DNA of 22,425 nt from an uncultured Verrucomicrobiota bacterium. Lineage in GTDB: Bacteria; Verrucomicrobiota; Verrucomicrobiae; Verrucomicrobiales; DEV007. Position numbers and translations under genes: made by a program. The stretch lies in the NCBI GenBank assembly GCA_902591645.1, contig CACJBM010000033.1:1-22425 (forward strand), read 5' to 3'. Below are positions 9,307 through 17,764 of the stretch, piece by piece. The stretch's first letter is position 1. Every line of letters starts with the position of its first letter. The notes under the pieces are model-generated. The model was not told where the DNA came from. It made no database searches and worked only from the letters and a program-made list of their open reading frames with translations.

Positions 9307-12300
9307 ATGCTTTCTCGATTCACCCTTGCCGCTGTTCTCCTTGCCCTCTTCTCGAAAAGCACCACCAAGGCTGCCTCTCTCGAACTGAAGCCAGGCGATC
9401 ATGTCATCTGGATCGGCAACACCTTTGCCGAGCGAATGCAGTACTTCGGTGAAATCGAAAGCCGACTGCACGCACGCTACCCGAAGCATAACCTTGTCGT
9501 TCGTAACCTTGCCTGGTCAGCCGACACTGTTAGCTTACGCCCTCGCCCCAAAGATTTCGGCGATATCCATCACTATCTTTCCGAATCAAAAGCCGATATC
9601 ATCCTGGTCTGCTATGGCTTCAACGAAACCTGGGACTACCGAGGCGATGAAGGGATTGCCCGATTCGGGGCCGATCTTGCGAGTTTTCTCGAGGAATTGC
9701 AGAGCAAGAATTACAACGGAACGTCTGCTCCCAAGATCGTCCTCTACTCTCCACTCGCTTGCGAGGGCACCACTGTCCCCGATACCCCCGCACGAAACCG
9801 CCTTCTTTCGCTCTACACTAAGACCATGCAGCGTGTTGCAGATTCACTCGGAATCCCGTGCGTTGATCTCTACTCCGCCTCTCGAAAAGTGTACCAGCAT
9901 GACAAGGAAACAAGCCACACAATCAATGGCATCCACCTCACCGCAGAGGGCTACGTAAAACTGGCACCTGCAATTCTCCCGGGACAGCTCTTCGCACCCC
10001 TGCCTGATGGGGCGCCTCTCGACGCGATTCGGACCGAGGTATTAGAAAAGAATGACACCTTCTTTGATTGGTACCGCACCGTGAACAGCTTCTACATTCA
10101 CGGCGATCGCAAAAACCCCTACGGCACGGTCAACTTCCCCCTCGAGCGAAAAAAACTGCTCCAGATGACCAGCATTCGGGATCAACGGATTTGGAAAGCA
10201 TCTCGCGGCGAAGACCTTCCCGCCAAAATTGATGACTCTTCCACAGCCGAGATTCCCGCCACTGTCCCGGGCAAACGGGGCGGCACCTCCCCAGCTCTCA
10301 CTCCCGCTCAGGAACGGGCCAAGTTCGAGATTGCCGAGGGATTCCAGGTCGAACTCTTCGCCTCAGAGCAAGAATTCCCCGAGCTTCGTAACCCGGTCGC
10401 TCTCAACTTTGATACTGCCGGACGTCTCTGGATCGCGACCATGCCCTCCTATCCACACGCACTTCCCGGCGTCAAAACCAATGACCAGATCCTTATTCTC
10501 GAGGACACTGATCAAGACGGAAAAGCCGACAAACGAACTGTCTTTGCCGAGAACCTTTACCTCCCGCTCGGCTTCGAGTTTGGCAAGGACGGGATCTACC
10601 TTTCTCAGGAGCCCAACCTCGTTTTCCTCCGTGATACCGATGGCGATGGTAAGTCAGATCAAGAAACCATCCTCCTGCACGGCTTTGGTAGCGAAGATTG
10701 CCACCACGCCATTCACGACTTTGTCTGGGGTCCAGGCGGAGGGCTCTACATGCAAGAGAGCGTGTTTCATCATACTCAGGTGGAGACCATCTACGGACCT
10801 CGCCGCAGCAAGGACAATGCCATCTACCGCTTCGACCCGCGAACCCATCGTCTGGAGATCGTTTCCCGCCTCCCGCCCGGAGGAAATCCCTGGGGCTATG
10901 CCATTAATCGCTGGGGAGAACATCTCTATGTGGCTCGTCACAACAACGCATCGCTCATCAATCAGCCCGAGTCCGGCAACGTCGCCAACGCCAGATACGG
11001 GAACCCCGATACCCGTAACTGCGGTCAGGAGTTCATCTCGAGCAGACACTGGCCCGACAAGTTCCAGGGCAAAGTCTTCTCGAACCAATACAAAAACTTT
11101 CAGGGAGTTCTTCTTCATGATTGGACCGAGAACGGAACGACCTACGATCACAGACGCCTCGGCAAGGTCTTCGAAGCGCACAACAAAGCGTGCATTCCAG
11201 TCGATCTTCAGCTCGGTCCCGATGGCGCGCTCTACGTTGCCGACTGGTACAATCCGGTCCTCGGCCACATGCAGTACTCCCTCCGCGACGAACGGCGGGA
11301 CTCGAGCAAAGGGCGTATCTGGCGGATTACCTGGAAAGATCGCCCCCTGGACACACCGGCCAAGATCGTAGGCGCCAGTGTAGAAGAACTGCTCGACCTG
11401 CTCAAAGCCTACGAAGACCGCAACCGCTACCGCGCTCGACTCGCCCTTTGGAATCTGCCAGAAAAGACCCTCCGACCAGCGCTCAAAAAATGGCTGACCT
11501 CACTCGATCCGTCGGATACCAACCATGCTCACCATCTCACTGAAGCGCTTTGGCTCCATCAACAGCGAGGCTGGATCAATGCGGAACTCTTCGAGCAAGT
11601 CTCCACTCAGCGCGACTATCATGCCCGGGCCGCCGCCGCGCATCTTCTCCGTCACTGGTCTGAAGATCTTCCCGGAGCTCACAGCCATTTCCTTCGCCTA
11701 GTAAACGACGAGCACCCCAAGGTCCGCCTCGAAACCGTCGTCTCTTCCACTTGGGCCGATCCCGCCATCGCGGTCGGAGTGCTTGAACAGGTAAGCGAAC
11801 ATCCCCAGGACAACTACCTCAAATTTGCTACCAACAATGCCCGCAAGGCCCTAGGCTCCGCTCTCGAAAATCACCCCATGGCTATCCCGCCAGAGAAACT
11901 CGCAGCTCTCCCACTCAACGAGCACGTCCTGAAGGCCCTCATCCGACGCCCCAAACTGGATCCCGGGCTTCGGCTCAAGGCCCTGAACCACCTTGCCGAG
12001 GAAAGTTCCAAAACGAAGGAGAAAGTGTTGATAGAAATTATTGAACAGCTTGATCGAGAAGAGCGCCTCTCCCTCGAAGATTGGCTTTCAGTTCTCGACT
12101 CCACCAAAGTCTCCTCCGCTAGCGTTCTCGGCTCGTTATTGAAATCAAAAAACTCCACCATCCGGCAAGCCGCCTTCGCTGCGCAGATCCGATCCGGTCG
12201 CCTGACTTCTTTCCCTCTCGACCCCGACGCCCTCCGATCCATCTCCAGGATCGATTCGCCCGAACTTAAAACCGCCTATCTCGATCCGGCACAGAAAGCC

Positions 12301-13809
12301 CTTTCTGTTCCCGGTGAAGTGCAAGAAGCCGCCCTCTTCTGCCTCGGTCGTATCCCAGAAAACGACGTCAAGATCTTCACCATCCTCGCCAAACACATCC
12401 TGAATCCAGATCTCACTGCGGCCGCGGCCGAGGCCATTCTGACGCGCCCTCAGGAAACATGGCCTACCGAAAAAGCCGCGGCTCTGCTTGACGCTCATCT
12501 TCCCACCCTTGAAACAACTCCCGTGGAAAAACGCGGCTCTGCTTCTTTCGAGCTCGCTTCTGAGCTCCTAACCATCATCGCCACCATCCGCAAAGTTCCC
12601 GATGCTGTTGCTCAAATTCGTTCCCTTCAATTAGTGCCGGTGAAGGTCGCCACTGTACCCGATCAACTTCGTTTCAATCAAACTTCCATCCGTGTCCCGG
12701 CAAATACTCCGGTTGAACTCCGTTTGGAAAACCCCGATGCCATCCAGCACAACCTCGTCCTGTGCGCTCCCGGTTCGCTCCAAAAAATCGGACTCGCCGT
12801 CGACAATATCCTGACAGACCCTAAGGCCATCGACCGTGATTGGATTCCAGATCTCCCCGAAGTTCTGTATGCCACTCCGATGGCAAATCCCCATCAGGAG
12901 GTAGCGATCCGCTTTCTCACTCCCAAGAAGCCCGGTTCCTATCCCTTCCTCTGCACTGTGCCCGGACACTGGCGCATCATGCAGGGAACTATGATCGTCG
13001 ATGAACCCAAGACCTCGTCATCCCCCAACAAATCTAGTAAACACGTGCTTATTCTCACCGGCGAACCCGAATACGGAACGCGGACGTCCCTGAGCGAAAT
13101 CGGGAAGAAACTAGAAGAAGATGACCAACTCAAGATCACCCATCTCGAACTAAAACGCGGCGCAAATCCCCACCGATTTCCGGATCTCTCCAAGCACCTA
13201 CCCGAGACCGATCTTCTGATTCTCTCGCTTCGTTTTGTTAACCTCGAAGAATCCCAATACAAATCACTCGATCATCATCTCGGCCACAAACCCTTCATCG
13301 CCATCCGCACCACCACCCACCTCTTTGATTTCCCAAAGGAGTCCAAGCTGGCGGCCGAGAATCGAGCGTTCCCGACCCGTCACTTTGGAACACCATACCG
13401 TGGCCATCACGGTCACGATTCCAGCCAGGTCAACTACGTCATGGCGGCAAAACATCCCGTCATGACAGGCATCGAACCCCGCTTCTGGACACCCGACTTT
13501 CACTACGCCGTCAATCCCCTCAGCATCAAGTGCACTCCTCTCATGATCGGACAAGGTCTCAGAGGTCGACAACTCGCTACCTTTAAAAAAGTCGGTGGAC
13601 ACAACCACGTCATGGTCCTCTCAGCTGAAGACCAAGGACGTCTCAGCGGCAGTCCTCATCCGATCGTCTGGACGATCGAAAGTAAACAAAACCGCCGCGC
13701 CCTCGCGACTACCATCGGTGCCCGAAAAAGCTTTGAAAATCCCAACGTCCAACGACTTTACCGCAACGCCGTACTATGGTGCCTCGGGCGCGCAGTCCCA
13801 GAACCTTAG
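9307..13809 (+). CDS. Giant secreted PVC dehydrogenase: SGNH-like + beta-propeller + azurin-like cupredoxin + ThuA-like domain
   Basis: The 1500-residue protein has a signal peptide (MLSRFTLAAVLLALFSKSTTKA). Domains in order: SGNH-like fold (about 25-230; block I reads IGNTFAERM so the nucleophile Ser of GDS is lost; NLAWSAD, GFNETW and GIHLTAEGY remain); PVC dehydrogenase propeller (about 338-690; EGFQVELFA, TAGRLWIATMPSYPH, DTDQDGKAD, DTDGDGKSD, PDGALYVADWYNPVLGH); helical repeats (about 700-1080); an azurin-type blue-copper domain (about 1105-1235) with ligands His1148 (QHNLVL) and Cys1216, His1221, Met1225 in CTVPGHWRIM, spaced as in azurin; and a ThuA-like domain (about 1245-1495; HVLILTGE, HPVMTGI, NHVMVLSAED, NAVLWCLG). 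No CxxCH heme motif exists, so the copper site probably replaces heme as electron acceptor. Its GC content is clearly higher than that of the genes before it. ATG 9307 is the only start that leaves a full signal peptide. Confidence 0.9.
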   Translation: MLSRFTLAAVLLALFSKSTTKAASLELKPGDHVIWIGNTFAERMQYFGEIESRLHARYPKHNLVVRNLAWSADTVSLRPRPKDFGDIHHYLSESKADIILVCYGFNETWDYRGDEGIARFGADLASFLEELQSKNYNGTSAPKIVLYSPLACEGTTVPDTPARNRLLSLYTKTMQRVADSLGIPCVDLYSASRKVYQHDKETSHTINGIHLTAEGYVKLAPAILPGQLFAPLPDGAPLDAIRTEVLEKNDTFFDWYRTVNSFYIHGDRKNPYGTVNFPLERKKLLQMTSIRDQRIWKASRGEDLPAKIDDSSTAEIPATVPGKRGGTSPALTPAQERAKFEIAEGFQVELFASEQEFPELRNPVALNFDTAGRLWIATMPSYPHALPGVKTNDQILILEDTDQDGKADKRTVFAENLYLPLGFEFGKDGIYLSQEPNLVFLRDTDGDGKSDQETILLHGFGSEDCHHAIHDFVWGPGGGLYMQESVFHHTQVETIYGPRRSKDNAIYRFDPRTHRLEIVSRLPPGGNPWGYAINRWGEHLYVARHNNASLINQPESGNVANARYGNPDTRNCGQEFISSRHWPDKFQGKVFSNQYKNFQGVLLHDWTENGTTYDHRRLGKVFEAHNKACIPVDLQLGPDGALYVADWYNPVLGHMQYSLRDERRDSSKGRIWRITWKDRPLDTPAKIVGASVEELLDLLKAYEDRNRYRARLALWNLPEKTLRPALKKWLTSLDPSDTNHAHHLTEALWLHQQRGWINAELFEQVSTQRDYHARAAAAHLLRHWSEDLPGAHSHFLRLVNDEHPKVRLETVVSSTWADPAIAVGVLEQVSEHPQDNYLKFATNNARKALGSALENHPMAIPPEKLAALPLNEHVLKALIRRPKLDPGLRLKALNHLAEESSKTKEKVLIEIIEQLDREERLSLEDWLSVLDSTKVSSASVLGSLLKSKNSTIRQAAFAAQIRSGRLTSFPLDPDALRSISRIDSPELKTAYLDPAQKALSVPGEVQEAALFCLGRIPENDVKIFTILAKHILNPDLTAAAAEAILTRPQETWPTEKAAALLDAHLPTLETTPVEKRGSASFELASELLTIIATIRKVPDAVAQIRSLQLVPVKVATVPDQLRFNQTSIRVPANTPVELRLENPDAIQHNLVLCAPGSLQKIGLAVDNILTDPKAIDRDWIPDLPEVLYATPMANPHQEVAIRFLTPKKPGSYPFLCTVPGHWRIMQGTMIVDEPKTSSSPNKSSKHVLILTGEPEYGTRTSLSEIGKKLEEDDQLKITHLELKRGANPHRFPDLSKHLPETDLLILSLRFVNLEESQYKSLDHHLGHKPFIAIRTTTHLFDFPKESKLAAENRAFPTRHFGTPYRGHHGHDSSQVNYVMAAKHPVMTGIEPRFWTPDFHYAVNPLSIKCTPLMIGQGLRGRQLATFKKVGGHNHVMVLSAEDQGRLSGSPHPIVWTIESKQNRRALATTIGARKSFENPNVQRLYRNAVLWCLGRAVPEP

Positions 13810-14006
13810 GAAAATAAGCGGGTAAAATAAACGGAAATTTTTTCTCATCCTCCTATATATAAGGTAAGACTCTGATAAAAAATCCACTAACCACCCGTCC
13901 CCCCTCCTCAGTTTGTCTCGAATAAGACGCGAATGTTTTTTCCATAGGTTCACGCGTTGCTCTATGCCCGATTAGCGCTGTTCACTGATCCCCAAGCCAC
14001 CAGCCC

Positions 14007-14074
14007 CTGTTCCCGTTATAATCTTCGGTGGATTTTGTAATTGGTCGGTTCGTGGTGGGGTGTAGTGTTTTTAC
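14007..14074 (+). promoter_or_regulatory. Leader repeat copy B, driving the 699-residue gene
   Basis: A perfect TATAAT stands at 14017-14022, with the invariant 25-bp core at 14026-14050 and 24 nt to ATG 14075. Similarity to copy C (16216-16282) extends upstream to GCCACCAGCCCCTG (13997-14010) and downstream into the first eight codons. The upstream part of this gap (13810-13996) holds no gene or clear terminator; it contains an AT-rich stretch CTATATATAAGG near 13852. Confidence 0.7.
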
Positions 14075-16174
14075 ATGAAGATGATTTTGCCATTACTGTT
14101 AACTCTTGTTCTGTTCTTTGTCAGCGGCGCGGCGGCAGAAAAACCGCTGTTGACTTCGGGCCAGCGTGACGCTTGGAAGAAATCGCTAGCCGCGTATGAC
14201 TACGTGACGATCGCCCGTGCATACGCCGACTACATGATCGAGCACGGGCGAGACACGTACGGTCCGAAGCACTCGCCGCTGTTCGTGACGGGAATCGACC
14301 GCAAGACAGGTAAGCGGATCAGCCCGCCCTTTGCTCACGTTAAACGCAAGCCGTTTATGCCTGGCTGGGAGCGGGACCGCGAGCTGAGGGGGTCGGACCG
14401 CAACTACGGCAACGCTGATCCGCTGGATCAGCTCACGCTGCTGAGGATCATGCATCGGCTCTCACGGATGACGGGTGAGAAGCGCTATGCCGATGAGGCG
14501 GACAAAACCGCGGCGTGGTGGATGGCCAATACGCAGACAAAAATAGGGCTGTATCCGTGGGGCTCGCATACGTATTGGAACCTAGACAAGGATGGCGGTG
14601 GAGGGACTTTCGAGTTCAATCACGTTTGGCCCTATTGGAACCTAAACCCGTCCGCCTTGCAGAAGTACGCGATGGGATTATGGGATCACTACGTCGCGGA
14701 TAAGAAGACGGGCAACTTCAACCGGCACGCGAACTCGAACGGGCACGGGCCCAGCGGCGGGATGGAGTTCCCATGGCCGGGCTCTGCGATGATCGCCACT
14801 TGGGTGCAGGCCTATCAGGACAAGCCCGATCCGGAATACCTGAGAGCCATCGACACGATTCTCAACCGCTGGGAGTCGCTGCGTGATGGGAACGGGCACT
14901 TGGCTCCTTGCAGCAGTTACCCGCAATGGGCTTGGTATGTGGGCTACACGCTGGCGGCGAACCGGCTCGACGACTGTGCAAAGCTGATCAATGCGAAGGA
15001 TCCGAAGCTCGCTGACAAGATGCGAGCGTATGGGCACAAGTGCGATGCAGCTTATCTGAGTGTGGCCGACGATATGCTCGACATCAAGGGGTTTGGCCCG
15101 GTTTCAAGTTACCTGCGCGCGACTGGCAAGTTCAACCCCGATCGGCTGGACATGATCGGCGGACCTTGGCAGGACCGCAAGGATTACGCCGGCTTTGCGT
15201 TGATGATGTACGAACGTATGAAGCGAAATGACTCGCCCGAATTGCAAAAACGGTTCCGCAAGGCCGTGCTCGATTCAGCCGAAGTCTACATGAGTATCAA
15301 TCCCGAGGTGCAGTGGAGCGTGTGGGGCGACAATACTGCCAACGCGATACGGCTCATGCTTGCCGCGCACGAGCTGACTAGGAACAAGGCGTACCTGCAC
15401 CGGGCCGATCACTTCGCTCGATTGGCGGTGGATATGTTCCTCGATGACACGTCGCCGCTGCCAAAGTTCACCAGCCAGGATAACTTCTACGAGGTCGAAT
15501 CGGTGACGGCACCGTCGTCGGACGTGTGGATGCTCGCGACTTTGGAAATGCACGAACGGATGACGATGGTTGACGAGGTGGAGCGACACACGGAGAGGAT
15601 AGCTACCGAAGCAGGCGTGTGGGATTGCACTAAGCTGACCAACTCCGTCGCGAGCGTGTCGCTTGGTTACGGCGAAGACGGGGAGCGGACACTGTTTCTT
15701 TCACGCCTCGAGAAAGTATTCGCGACCGACCGGGGCCTGATTGTCGACGACCTCGACCTGATCGTCTCGGATCACGTCAACAGCATCCCAACACTCGAGC
15801 AGGTTAAGCCGTTCAATGGGGCGTACCGCCGCAAGTTCTCCGGCAAGCACCGCGAACCTAGCACGGCTGAGTACGGTGGGTTCAAGGACGTGCTCAATCG
15901 CGCGGACCTGACGCTTGTCAACCACGGTAAGCAGCAAGCGACTGTGAGGGTGACGGCCACCTATCACGACAGTTGGGACGACCGCGAGGCGAAAGAGTAC
16001 ACTCACACGATCGCACCCGGCGAGCGCGTCATTGTGGAGTGCATCGCCCCCGAGAAGCGGTTTATCCGGCGGATCGATTTTGACAGCACAATTGTCGGCG
16101 GGCTCAAGCTGGAGCAGTTCGCGTTCAAGATGACGTCTCGGAGCAAGTTAAACCCGCTCGCCACCGACCCCTGA
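14075..16174 (+). CDS. Secreted putative carbohydrate-active protein with alpha-helical toroid-like core
   Basis: The 699-residue protein has a signal peptide (MKMILPLLLTLVLFFVSGAAA). The body is rich in Trp, Tyr and His with helical spacing (LLRIMHRLSRMTGEKRYADEADKTAAWW, YPWGSHTYWNLD, EFNHVWPYWNLNP, EFPWPGSAMIATWVQAY, CSSYPQWAWYVGYTLAANRL). This is typical of alpha/alpha-barrel polysaccharide lyases and glycoside hydrolases; I cannot assign a family. The last part (about 540-690) looks like a beta domain. The gene is strongly GC-rich (37 of 60 bases at 14221-14280), but its first 13-15 codons are AT-richer and resemble the start of the ORF at 16283 (MKMILPLL against MRMIIPFL). That suggests the promoter and signal-peptide start were joined to a GC-rich body. 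TGA at 16172 is the stop; a 24-bp repeat starts on its last base. Confidence 0.75.
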   Translation: MKMILPLLLTLVLFFVSGAAAEKPLLTSGQRDAWKKSLAAYDYVTIARAYADYMIEHGRDTYGPKHSPLFVTGIDRKTGKRISPPFAHVKRKPFMPGWERDRELRGSDRNYGNADPLDQLTLLRIMHRLSRMTGEKRYADEADKTAAWWMANTQTKIGLYPWGSHTYWNLDKDGGGGTFEFNHVWPYWNLNPSALQKYAMGLWDHYVADKKTGNFNRHANSNGHGPSGGMEFPWPGSAMIATWVQAYQDKPDPEYLRAIDTILNRWESLRDGNGHLAPCSSYPQWAWYVGYTLAANRLDDCAKLINAKDPKLADKMRAYGHKCDAAYLSVADDMLDIKGFGPVSSYLRATGKFNPDRLDMIGGPWQDRKDYAGFALMMYERMKRNDSPELQKRFRKAVLDSAEVYMSINPEVQWSVWGDNTANAIRLMLAAHELTRNKAYLHRADHFARLAVDMFLDDTSPLPKFTSQDNFYEVESVTAPSSDVWMLATLEMHERMTMVDEVERHTERIATEAGVWDCTKLTNSVASVSLGYGEDGERTLFLSRLEKVFATDRGLIVDDLDLIVSDHVNSIPTLEQVKPFNGAYRRKFSGKHREPSTAEYGGFKDVLNRADLTLVNHGKQQATVRVTATYHDSWDDREAKEYTHTIAPGERVIVECIAPEKRFIRRIDFDSTIVGGLKLEQFAFKMTSRSKLNPLATDP

Positions 16175-16197
16175 TTCATGGTCCGTTGTTCGGGGAT
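16174..16197 (+). repeat. 24-bp intergenic repeat, copy 1
   Basis: It starts ATTCATGGTCC and ends GTTCGGGGAT, identical to 17117-17140 and with one mismatch to 19086-19109. It begins on the last base of the preceding stop codon and directly precedes leader copy C. Confidence 0.85.
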
Positions 16198-16215
16198 CGT
16201 TAGCCACCAGCCCCT

Positions 16216-16282
16216 GTTCCCGTTATAATATTCGGTGGATTTTGTAATTGGTCGGTTAATTGTGCGGTGTTAGGGTTTTGGG
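16216..16282 (+). promoter_or_regulatory. Leader repeat copy C (promoter plus 5' UTR)
   Basis: TATAAT at 16224-16229, invariant 25-bp core at 16233-16257, then 25 nt ending GGTGTTAGGGTTTTGGG before ATG 16283. The block CCACCAGCCCCTGTTCCCG (16204-16222) is identical to copy B at 13998-14016. If the TATAAT is a -10 box the transcript would have a 5' UTR of roughly 45 nt that includes the core. Confidence 0.7.
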
Positions 16283-16405
16283 ATGAGAATGATAATCCCT
16301 TTTCTGGCATTCTGTTTAGTCGCCACTTGTAACGCTGAGCTAAGAACTTGGACTGCTGTTAATGGTAAAGAGGTAGAAGCTGAGTTTGTTTCTAACGAAA
16401 AATGA
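16283..16405 (+). pseudogene. 40-residue ORF: signal peptide plus SHD1-like start (5' gene remnant)
   Basis: MRMIIPFLAFCLVATCNA is a signal peptide; the mature part is ELRTWTAVNGKEVEAEFVS followed by NEK and TGA. It is the longer sister of the ORF at 9168-9272; 14 consecutive mature residues (WTAVNGKEVEAE and flanks) are nearly the same. An SHD1-like domain should continue for several tens of residues, so this is a truncated gene or a mini-protein. The 91 nt that follow (16406-16496) are AT-rich and hold only the start region of the next lipoprotein. Confidence 0.6.
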
Positions 16406-16496
16406 ATCGATTCAGCTTGTAGGAAGTATTTGCATGTTAATTTCTTCATTTATGATTTTTAAACAACTACGAGAAAAACAAGGTAGTAAGTAAAAA

Positions 16497-17087
16497 ATGA
16501 AACAATCAAAAATTCTTTCACTTTTATTATTAACATCACTTTTGTTAATTTGTGGGTGTAGCAATAAAAAACCTATCACCAAAGAATCTATACTTCAAAA
16601 AGCTGATGAAGTTCTAGATAAAGGTAAAGCTGAAAGCGCCCCAGAGTATAATGATTTTATTCTTGGAACGCAGACTAAAATCTTAAATGCAATTCTTGAT
16701 CTTGATTGGGATGCTAATTCAGAAGCATTTAATTCAGAAATAGAGAATTTGATTCAACTATTAGACAATGGTCTAAAAATTATTGATTCAATAGAGGTCT
16801 ATCAACATGGAGAAGACATGAAAGAAGCTTTCAAAGTTCAATTGCACATGCACAAAGATATGGTTGAAAATGATTACCTTGAACTATTTGAATTAATTAA
16901 TATAGAACCGGCATCTGAACAAGAAATGAAAGAACTATCATCAAGAATTGACTCAATTACAAAAAGAATGGAAGAGAAAGAGGCACCCATCGATGAGAAA
17001 TTGTTCAGTGCTCAGCGTAAATTTGCTAAAAAGTATGGTTTAAAATTGCAAGCAACTGAACTTCAGGAAAAAATAGATAATTTATAA
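16497..17087 (+). CDS. Hypothetical lipoprotein, helical
   Basis: The 196-residue protein has a lipoprotein signal peptide (LLLLTSLLLICGC) with lipidated Cys21 followed by SNKKP. The rest is highly charged and helical, with likely coiled coil in the second half (EQEMKELSSRIDSITKRMEEKE). I recognise no family. The DNA is very AT-rich (14 GC in 60 bases at 16501-16560), in sharp contrast to the genes on both sides at 14075 and 17802, which points to separate origin. A weak AAGG lies about 14 nt before the ATG. It is the only complete gene between two copies of the 24-bp repeat (16174 and 17117). Confidence 0.75.
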   Translation: MKQSKILSLLLLTSLLLICGCSNKKPITKESILQKADEVLDKGKAESAPEYNDFILGTQTKILNAILDLDWDANSEAFNSEIENLIQLLDNGLKIIDSIEVYQHGEDMKEAFKVQLHMHKDMVENDYLELFELINIEPASEQEMKELSSRIDSITKRMEEKEAPIDEKLFSAQRKFAKKYGLKLQATELQEKIDNL

Positions 17088-17116
17088 TCTTTTCCTTATC
17101 AATCCATTTACTCTTC

Positions 17117-17140
17117 ATTCATGGTCCGTTGTTCGGGGAT
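17117..17140 (+). repeat. 24-bp intergenic repeat, copy 2
   Basis: Identical to 16174-16197. It lies 30 nt after the lipoprotein stop and before the convergent gene ending at 17207. The following 66 nt hold no gene; they include an eight-T run near 17178. Confidence 0.85.
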
Positions 17141-17206
17141 TGTGTGGGGTGATCTATGGGCCAAGATCTTTAGGATTTTTTTTCACACCTCCATATATCG
17201 ATAATC

Positions 17207-17527
17207 TTATTCACCCGAAAATATACGAACGCCAAGAAACAAAATAATAAAAAACCAACATGCACATCTCCCGATGAGTCTATTTTCTTCTCTCTTCATA
17301 GCTTCATATATCTGCTCCGTCTCAACCTCGCTTAAAATACCTACCTTCTCACGCCCACTTAATTTTCGTCCTAATATACTTTGACGGTATTTTTTGAGCG
17401 ACTTCTTTCCCCTAGCTTTTGTTATCCATTTAGCATCTTTACTTTTGCTGAACCAAGCCTCTACACCAGCCCAACCCAAAAGAAATACGACAATAGAAAA
17501 AACAAAGAAAATATCTAAAAAATCCAT
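17207..17527 (-). CDS. Small hypothetical membrane protein, two predicted TM helices
   Basis: The 106-residue protein has a hydrophobic helix at about 5-25 (IFFVFSIVVFLLGWAGVEAW), a basic, charged middle (ARGKKSLKKYRQSILGRKLSGREK) and a second helix at about 88-103 (CACWFFIILFLGVRIF). The layout and low-GC composition, like that of the neighbouring lipoprotein, support a real gene. No family is recognised and no Shine-Dalgarno sequence is visible. It converges with the lipoprotein gene across the 24-bp repeat. Confidence 0.6.
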   Translation of the reverse strand: MDFLDIFFVFSIVVFLLGWAGVEAWFSKSKDAKWITKARGKKSLKKYRQSILGRKLSGREKVGILSEVETEQIYEAMKREENRLIGRCACWFFIILFLGVRIFSGE

Positions 17528-17593
17528 TCAAAGAAAATTATTAGAGTTACAATATAAACTAAAGCAAAATCAAAAGTTAAAGCAGAATAAACC

Positions 17594-17764
17594 TTGTACC
17601 ACTTACCCTTATTCCTGATCATAGTATCACTGCCCCTGCTTCTTGGGGGGTGTGGGGAGAAGTCGTCATCCGAAGGTTCGGAGTCGGTCAGTGAGAACCC
17701 AACGGCACCGAGTGAAGAGGTTAATCGCGGAATTCGGTCAATGCGTACTAAATCATTGTTATAA
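17594..17764 (+). pseudogene. Truncated lipoprotein start (signal peptide, lipobox and linker only)
   Basis: A frame opening with TTG at 17594 reads LPLFLIIVSLPLLLGGC, a classical lipobox with Cys20, followed by a low-complexity linker (GEKSSSEGSESVSENPTAPS) and a stop at 17762. No ATG is available because a stop lies just upstream. It looks like the 5' end of a lipoprotein whose body has been replaced; similar Ser/Glu/Pro linkers follow the lipid anchor in many verrucomicrobial lipoproteins. The stretch 17528-17593 before it is AT-rich and featureless. Confidence 0.55.

Noticed and set aside
10229..11371. 380-residue open frame inside the 1500-residue gene, and other long frames on both strands there and in 14186-16006
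   Set aside because: Their translations are low-complexity Ser/Arg/Pro-rich shadows of GC-rich coding sequence with no domain signal; the frames at 9307 and 14075 show clear domains.
16160..16216. Near-direct repeat GCCACCGACCCCTG / GCCACCAGCCCCTG flanking the 24-bp repeat
   Set aside because: The left half lies in the coding end of the 699-residue gene and has two mismatches in 14; too short to claim a target-site duplication.
16174..17140. Integron attC sites
   Set aside because: The 24-bp repeat lacks paired RYYYAAC/GTTRRRY core sites and a convincing long palindrome, and no integron integrase is in the window. Cassette-like layout is kept only as an analogy.
13838..17206. Loose likeness between the T-rich stretch at 13838-13870 and that at 17173-17205
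   Set aside because: Only short AT-rich words match; it could be chance.
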